Shown here: one piece after another, positions 57,918 to 64,000 of the stretch | Numbering within the stretch: position 1 is the first letter of the stretch | Layout: each line of letters begins with the position of its first letter | Source: Dryomyza anilis | Lineage: Eukaryota; Arthropoda; Insecta; Diptera; Dryomyzidae | Direction: 5' to 3' | DNA length: 64,000 bases | Assembly: GCA_951804985.1 (NCBI GenBank) | Contig: OX638131.1 | Coordinates: 57,814,351 to 57,878,350 of the forward strand | Notes under the pieces: model-generated | What the model was told of the DNA's origin: nothing | Database searches by the model: none | What the model saw: the letters and a program-made list of their open reading frames with translations, nothing else | Made by a program: the position numbers and the translations under genes

Positions 57918-58425
57918 TCCATTTATCATATTCGGATTTCGCTGAAAATTCTCCACATCGATTTTCTCATCCAATAGAGCAATTTTAGGGGTTGACCTTT
58001 CAAATCAAATTTTATAAAAATTTGTTTATACAAAGCCATTGACAGTAGAATGATTCAAAATCCAAAAATGTTACCCTCCGCGTCGACTTTCTGAAATTTG
58101 GACCTCGAAAATCACGACACGCCATTAAAAGCAAAAAAAAAGATGATCCTGTGATGTTGCGCAAATGTTGGCTCCATTTATCATATTCGGATTTCGCTGA
58201 AAATTCTCCACATCGATTTTCTCATCCAATAGAGCAATTTTAGGGGTTGACCTTTCAAATCAAATTTTATAAAAATTTGTTTAGACAAAGCCATTGACAG
58301 TAGATTGATTCAAAATCCAAAAATGTTACCCTCCGCGTCGACTTTCTGAAACTTGGACCTCGAAAATCATGACACGCCATTAAAAGCAAAAAAAAGATGA
58401 TCCTGTGATGTTGCGCAAAGAGCTT
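57918..58425. repeat. 255 bp tandem repeat, two copies
   Basis: TCCATTTATCATATTCGGAT at 57918 recurs at 58173, and the copies run to GATGTTGCGCAAA with very few differences. Internal text includes CCTCCGCGTCGACTTTCTG. Non-coding. Confidence 0.92.
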
Positions 58426-58708
<283 letters not shown>

Positions 58709-59775
58709 CTGTTCGTATCGAACAGATATTATTCTTCTCTCTCTATACGGTGCCAACCTTTCTAAATGTACCACTTTCATTATTCGTCTAACGCCTGAGT
58801 ATTCTGAATCCGATACACGACATCGTTAATTATTTCAATTATCTTGTATGGTCCTTCCCAGTGTGTTTTTAGCTTAGGGGATAAGCCTTTCTTCTTTTGT
58901 AGGTTATAGAGCAAAACAAGTTCTCCTTCCGTAAGTCCCTCTGAATTTGTGCGCAAGTCGTATCTGGCCTTCATCTTATCACTCGCAAATTGTGTATACT
59001 GCCTTTCAAACTGATGCACTTCGTTCATTTCTTCACTTATACAGGAATTCCAGCTGAAGGACTCGCACCAAACTTTAAATCCGCAGGTAATCTTAGGTCT
59101 GTTTTAAAAACAATTTTTGCAGGCCAAGCAACTGTGGTGTCGTGAACCGCCGTTCGATAAACCATGAGAAACAGTGGTATGTGTGTATCCCAATTTTTTG
59201 ATTTTTATCAACTACTTTTCTGAGATACTCTTCCAAAGTCCGATTGAATCGCTCCACCATGCCATCAGATTGCGGGTGTAATGGTGTTGTTCGTGTTTTG
59301 TGTATGTTGAAGACTTTGCATACTTTTTTAAATACAGCAGATTCGAAATTTCTTCCTTGATCTGAATGCGATTCCAAAGACGGCAAGGCCACTTGCTGAA
59401 GTAGTCGATGACGACAAGCGCATACTTATTACCCGCATCACTGATTGGAAACGGCCTGGTGACATCCATGACAATACGCTCGAATGGTGCTCCCACGTTG
59501 TACTGATGCATCCTACCGCGACTTTTGACTGTTGCTCCTTTTGCTGGTACACATTGCGGACAACTGCGAATGAAATCGGCGACTGACTCTTGGCATCCAA
59601 CCCAATAAAAACGTTTCTTTACTTTTTCTACCGATTTATTCAAGCCCAAATGACCTCCACTAGATCCACCATGGTATTCCGCTAATATCTCTTTTATTTT
59701 TGACTTGGGAACAATAATCAAACTTCGAGCGAATGTGCCATCTTCACTTTCCTGTCGGAAGCTATCTCTTCCCAT
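58709..59775 (-). pseudogene. Gypsy integrase (broken)
   Basis: The HHCC zinc-binding start is present (HGGSSGGHLGLNKSVEKVKK, then CPQC). The catalytic triad is visible: Asp in FERIVMDVTRPF, Asp in SHSDQGRNFES, Glu in GMVERFNRTLEEY, in different frames after indels near 59370 and 59160. The C-terminal GPY/F-type module (GELVLLYN...KGLSPKLKTHWEGPYKI) and the final [10 protein letters not shown] close the protein, with a shift near 58780. In the family it inserts the element's DNA copy into chromosomes. At least three lesions make it inactive. Confidence 0.83.
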
Positions 59776-59829
59776 GATGGCTTTCTTTGCTGTTCCTTGA
59801 ACATCATGATTTTTGTAAGATCGGGATCA

Positions 59830-60090
59830 CTCTTTTAAACGATTTGAATTTGTTCCGGAGTCCATTTTTCATCGGGTAAAACATTCTGGGTCTTTGAACT
59901 GAAGTAACCATCTCAGTGCTGCGTGATGGGTTCTCAAGTGAAACTCTTGTCCGTATAGATATTTGTGGACATTTTTCACACTTTCGATTACAGCAAGAAT
60001 CGAAGTCGTGTAAGTTTTGCAGTCTTGGCCAATCCCTTACTGCAACTATTTTGTCCTCATCTTTAAATGCACAGAAGTGGTGTGGTGGAA
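59830..60090 (-). pseudogene. Gypsy RNase H C-terminal remnant
   Basis: The minus strand reads HKYLYGQEFHLRTHHAALRW, then LLQFKDPE, the conserved end of the Ty3/gypsy RNase H domain (Asp of the R-T-D-H motif replaced by His). The RT and early RNase H that should precede it are missing: upstream sequence jumps to the post-protease linker. Confidence 0.68.
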
Positions 60091-60499
60091 GTTAACTCTT
60101 TTCTGTGGCAGCCAAATCCATCGTCCACTCATTTATAAACTTATGAGTAGATTGTTTGATTATTTGCGGTGTGACATAGTTCTTTGATGGATTTGACTCG
60201 CAATTTATAATCGCTGGGCCTCTTGACACTGCCCTATCACTGTTCCTTTTTTTGATTAATTTTGACGAGTTTTCCAAATTTACAACTTTTATAGGTACAA
60301 TTATGTCTTGCTACGCCTCAACAAGTGTTCTTACTACCACTATGTTACTTTTATACAACTCTTCATTTGCTTCAATAACCCACAACTTGCTTATCTTACA
60401 ATCTCCATTTAATTTCGCCCAAACAATTGTTTCTGAATTAGGTGGTATTTTTATATTTTTATGAACAATAACTTGTTTAATTATCGGGCTCTGGTCTCA

Positions 60500-60800
60500 A
60501 TCAATGTTTAGTTGGATCACCGTGTTGGCATATTTCTTGTTAAATCTAGAGTGAAACCGTTCCTTATCATGAAGTCCATGCCAAGTATTATTTCGTCTAC
60601 TATTTCCGCCACTATAAAATCATGCTCAACTGTCGTAGTACTTATCGTGATTTTCTTGGTAATCTTTCTTCTGATAGGGGCCTCTTCACCTGTAGCTGTT
60701 TGCAATCTTATTCCTATAAGCGGCTATACTTCGTCCTTAACAAGGTTACTTCTTATTACTGACAGTGAAGCTCCCGTATCCAATGTTACCATATAAGCTG
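60500..60800 (-). pseudogene. Gypsy retropepsin-type protease remnant
   Basis: MVTLDTGASLSVI contains the D-T-G-A active site (about 60770). After an in-frame stop the domain continues LQTATGEEAPIRR and EIILGMDFM, the I-L-G-x-D/N block that ends retropepsins. One stop codon inactivates it. Confidence 0.75.
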
Positions 60801-60989
60801 TGCAATCAATGAGTCCTTCGACAGTTAAGCTATTTGGATTTCGAGCAATTTGTGAAATGGAGATTCTGGGGCAATCGATTATGGGAGTCAGATCGTGCCC
60901 CGCAGAACTGACTCGATTTAGTTTAAGGATTGATAAAAATTTATGTTATTTTGGACATGTTCCTATCTTTCTTCATGTCTGGGTTCATC

Positions 60990-61588
60990 TGTAGATTGAT
61001 TTATTGAGCGCTTGCGTTTTTTACGACAATTACGTGCCATATGCCCATATGTATCACAGTTGTAGCATTTACCTTTAAATTGGGTGTCTCAGTTGGCAGC
61101 AGTGTAATCTGGTTTAGCTCCACTTTTTAACGCTTGGCAAATTACTTGAAGTAGGTATTCATTCTCCACATCTAGTTTACGGACCTTTGGCGCTGGGCGG
61201 CATAACCTAGTTGCTGTCTCCTGCGTTAGCGCTATGGTTACAGCTTCCGTAAATGTCACTTTCGGCATTGTCAATGTAGCACGTTTTGTTTCCGGATCAC
61301 GTATGCCATCAACAAAGGCATCGATTTTGCACTTTTCTATAAAGTCACTCGTGGAATCTGCTTACGACAAATGCGCAAGCCTCTCGACGTCCGCTGCATA
61401 CGCCTGCAATGTTTCACCACTTTTTGCTCAGTATCTAGATTTTTCGACGACGGTGCTGCAGCTTCTACTTCAAATCTGCGAGATCAATGCGCTGGACATC
61501 CAATTCCTCCATTAGACGCTTCTGTAGCTCTACTTTCGTACCAACGGTTGGAAGATCACGACTCGCCAACTCCTTTAGCTGGTCGACT
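60990..61588 (-). pseudogene. Gypsy gag with SAP-like N-terminus and zinc knuckle
   Basis: The N-terminal part (61588-61465) reads KVDQLKELASRDLPTVGTKV, then ELQKRLMEEL, a SAP-like helix-turn-helix signature. The middle has CKIDAFVDGIRDPETKRATL and FTEAVTIALTQETATRL, typical gypsy gag. The C-terminus has one zinc knuckle CYNCDTYGHMARNC and a basic tail. A stop after DLADLK (61465) and a stop before the knuckle split the frame. It would form the particle in an active relative. Confidence 0.75.
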
Positions 61589-61592
61589 TTAA

Positions 61593-62461
61593 CCCTTAAA
61601 AGCCTGACTTCTTTTTTGAGCTGAAAAATGGATATTATAGAACTCGCGATTCTGGACAACGATTGTTCTACGACTTTGCTCATAGGTGTTACTTACTTTA
61701 ACCAGATCAAAAATACCTCGTTGGTTCCTTGTGGAACCACTGGGCACCCGGACTTTAAAATTGAAAAAGTGCATTTTGTACTTAAGAATTTTTAAAGCAG
61801 AAGTCAAGAAATGTTATTATGAAAAATCGTGGAAAATGTAAAAAAAAGTTTAAAAGTATGAATATTTGTGTTTTGTTTTAATGAAACAGTTCTTTTTTTA
61901 TGGATTCACTCCGGCCTTTGTTGATGTCATATTCACACTATTAATTTCCAAGCACTTATTCTGTTCGAAAATCAGGAATTCTGTTCTTTGTAAACAATAA
62001 ATAATACCAATTAAAAAAACATAAAAAAACGTTTCTATAGAATTTCACATATGCTCAATTTTGAACTCCCGGTGCCTGATGGTTCCGCAAAGAACCAACC
62101 AAAAATTCGAAAACATCCACTAAAATAAAAAATAACATTTATTTCAAACACTTACAATAGCTTCTAGATACTACACCGATCACGACAATATTTTTTTCAG
62201 CTTCAATTTCGACAAATTCTTTACTATAGTATTTTTTTGAAAGTACGCAATTTTACGAAAGTTGTTTTTCTTGAGGTTGGTTGCCCTTAATTGACATACG
62301 CCGGCAAATGAAGTTTGTTTCAAACGGGAATCAGCGTAAATGGTGGCTCTTCGATCAATAAACATTTTAAAAGTCGAACCGGGAAGATTAAATAAAATTC
62401 GTTAAACAAAGTTTTGATTTTCATCCGTTGGTTCCTGGCGGAACCAGTGGGCATTTAAGGG
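61593..62461. mobile_element. piggyBac-like MITE (869 bp) with TTAA duplication, in gag
   Basis: The left terminus CCCTTAAAAGCC and right terminus (minus strand) CCCTTAAATGCC are flanked by TTAA at 61589-61592 and 62462-62465. The interior carries GGTTCC...GGAACCACTGGGCACC-type text in direct orientation near both ends. Excluding it, an ATG at 62484 (minus strand) falls in frame with the SAP-like segment, which supports these exact boundaries. Confidence 0.82.
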
Positions 62462-62495
62462 TTAAGTTGTTCCAATTTAACCATTTTGTATCACA

Positions 62496-62513
62496 ATCCC
62501 ATTTCTGACACCA
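62496..62513 (-). promoter_or_regulatory. Primer-binding-site-like sequence of the gypsy element
   Basis: On the minus strand, one base after the LTR end, the sequence is TGGTGTCAGAAATGGGAT. It starts TGG, as expected for pairing with a tRNA CCA end. The tRNA is not identified. Confidence 0.6.
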
Positions 62514-62514
62514 A

Positions 62515-63011
62515 TGTTACGAAAATTCAGTCTACGGAAAACTGTCCTACAAGTTCGTATCGATGGATTGTGTACATAATAAAAACACACTTATATTTGG
62601 TTTTAACTAGTATTATTTCAACTAGTATTAATTAACTTTATTTAATTAAATAACATCTTAAAGAATAATCACTTATATCAACTGCTGAATTTCTACAATG
62701 TAGCTTTACAATGTTCACTCACGAGACGCACTAGTTCACTATTAAATCACAACTGAAGTCCTGTAAAGTATTTTTGTGTAAGTTTTAAAGTTTTGAAAGG
62801 TATCTTTATAGCTAGAATATGGAAGGGAAAGGTAGCCTGCGAGTAGCAAGCAAACACATTGAATAGGAATTTCTGTTTTGAAATTTTAAAAAGCTTCTTC
62901 ATAGTATGAAACTGAAAGAGAAAGGTAGATTGCGAGTAGCTTGATCAACAAGTTGTCGACAGAAAATTTTGTCTACAATATTTCTGTTGTCGACAGGAAA
63001 TTTTGTTTACA
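62515..63011 (-). mobile_element. 5' LTR of the gypsy element
   Basis: On the minus strand it starts TGTAAACAAAATTTCC (63011) and ends ...CGTAACA (62515), i.e. TG...CA termini, length 497. It contains a GTCGACAACAGAAATA / GTCGACAACTTG iteration at the start. The partner 3' LTR is absent from the window. Confidence 0.68.
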
Positions 63012-63105
63012 AATATCAAATTTGCATTCAAAATGTTTCAGTATTGAAAATTGTTGTGGGATGGATGGGCACTCATAATTTATATTATATGTTTATGCTC
63101 CCTAC

Positions 63106-63859
63106 TAGAGATAGGCGCGTGCCGTGCTTTTTTCATGCCACGCCCGAAAATCTGAGTTCGTGCGTGCAAATCTCCGTGCGTGCTAGTTGCTGTCGTGCCT
63201 CCAAAATCAAGCACGCGCCTGATTTTTTATAGTTTCTACCCTAATTAAAAAAACCATTACTTCCTGCTTCAGAAAATAAAAATGTCGTGGTATTTTAACC
63301 TTTTCTTAAAAATCTGTTGTTTTAGTTTTCTTATGGATTTAAAAGAATAAAGCAGTATCAAACATAATTTTTGAATTATTTATTACAGGGACTAAACTAT
63401 TGGAATATCAGTTCCGATTCCAAGATTTTTAAAATTGTGGTTCCGGTTTCTATTCCGGTTCCATATATTTTTAATAACGGTTCCGATTCCGGTTCTTTGG
63501 GTTCCCTGACAGGGACTATAATATCTGTTCCGGTTCTGGTTCCGATATTTTTAAAATAGCGTTACCGATTCCAACCAGAAAAAAATATATGTTCCGATTC
63601 CAGTTCTGGTTTAATACATTTTTATATACGATTCTGGTTCCAAAAATCTAATCTTCCGGTATTATTTTTCACCTTTCGCTTGCTTTTTCATGTTTTTCCG
63701 TGTTTTGTCGTTTTTTCCGTGTTTCTTCGTGTCTTTTAAAATACCGTGTTTTATCGTTCTTCTCATGCGTGCCTGTAAATTTACTCGTCGGGCTCGTGCT
63801 CGTTCGTGTCACCTATCGGCGTGCCCGTGCCATCAATAACAGGCACGCGCCCATCTCTA
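63106..63859. mobile_element. hAT-type MITE, copy 2 (754 bp)
   Basis: TAGAGATAGGCGCGTGC at the left and, on the minus strand, TAGAGATGGGCGCGTGC at the right. The perfect 8 bp duplication CTCCCTAC lies at 63098-63105 and 63860-63867. The interior is related to copy 1 and includes CAGGGACTA (63386) and the CCCTG-A-CAGGG junction (63504-63514). Confidence 0.9.
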
Positions 63860-63867
63860 CTCCCTAC

Positions 63868-64000
63868 CTTTCCCTACCATTTTGCTTCCAGCATATTGCC
63901 TACCTTACCATGCTTGAACCTACCATTTTGATAATACCTGTTTGGCTACCATACCCTACCTATTCCTGCTATATCCATACCAATTTTGTTTTCATGCTAT
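63868..64000. repeat. CCTACC-rich low-complexity sequence
   Basis: Irregular repeats of CTACCNTTTTG / CCTACCTT to the window end. Confidence 0.5.

Overview
The window looks like intronic DNA of a fly (Diptera, most likely a calyptrate-type brachyceran; the species cannot be read from the sequence). It is strongly AT-rich and dense with transposable elements (TEs). The only host coding sequence I can support is two exons, on the + strand, of one LIM-only gene of the LMO4 type. Exon 2016-2169 encodes the end of LIM domain 1 and exon 50165-50368 encodes the start of LIM domain 2. Both have canonical splice sites and compatible phase. The intron between them is about 48.0 kb. The intron after the second exon runs off the window, so at least 13.6 kb of it is here, and the first 2 kb is also intron.

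Layout: 1-2015 is upstream intron with a short tandem duplication. 2.2-9 kb holds degraded DNA-transposon copies: a TA-flanked element, a direct-repeat/MITE block, and a harbinger-like element nested inside another inverted-repeat element. 9.3-22 kb is one old non-LTR retrotransposon (here LINE B). Its ORF1 is at 9.4-10.3 kb and its ORF2 start at 13.76 kb. It is split by a 3.4 kb block (a candidate DNA element with a core-promoter-like site, plus a mini-me/Helentron-like element) and by a 3.65 kb GGAACC-rich block containing a minisatellite and a MITE.

17.59-41.62 kb is a tandem array of four segmental copies of the LINE B 3' half. Units 2 and 3 carry the same insertion of a second non-LTR element (LINE C, minus strand), which itself carries the same SINE. 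Units 1 and 4 lack it. Shared substitutions show that the units are mosaics, which points to unequal exchange or gene conversion.

41.9-50.1 kb: a foldback element, a deleted BEL/Pao LTR element with an extraordinary excess of the pentamer GGGTC on one strand, a LINE 3' fragment, a Tc1 transposase fragment, and a 2.85 kb TA-flanked element with about 250 bp inverted ends that hosts two head-to-head SINEs and two MITEs.

50.4-64 kb: two hAT-type MITEs with perfect 8 bp target duplications, a nearly complete DD37E mariner, a 2.3 kb inverted-repeat element, an RNase H-bearing LINE fragment, long (TA)n tracts, and a Ty3/gypsy element on the minus strand. The gypsy element has a 5' LTR, a gag interrupted by a TTAA-flanked MITE, protease and integrase, but most of its RT is gone. 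No autonomous intact TE was found. No CRISPR, rRNA or genuine tRNA gene was seen. The most unusual signals are the mosaic tandem array, the GGGTC excess in the BEL block, the 20-residue enlargement of LIM2, a promoter-plus-twin-hairpin module at 11.3-11.6 kb, and a near-perfect 24 bp hairpin at 55.4 kb.
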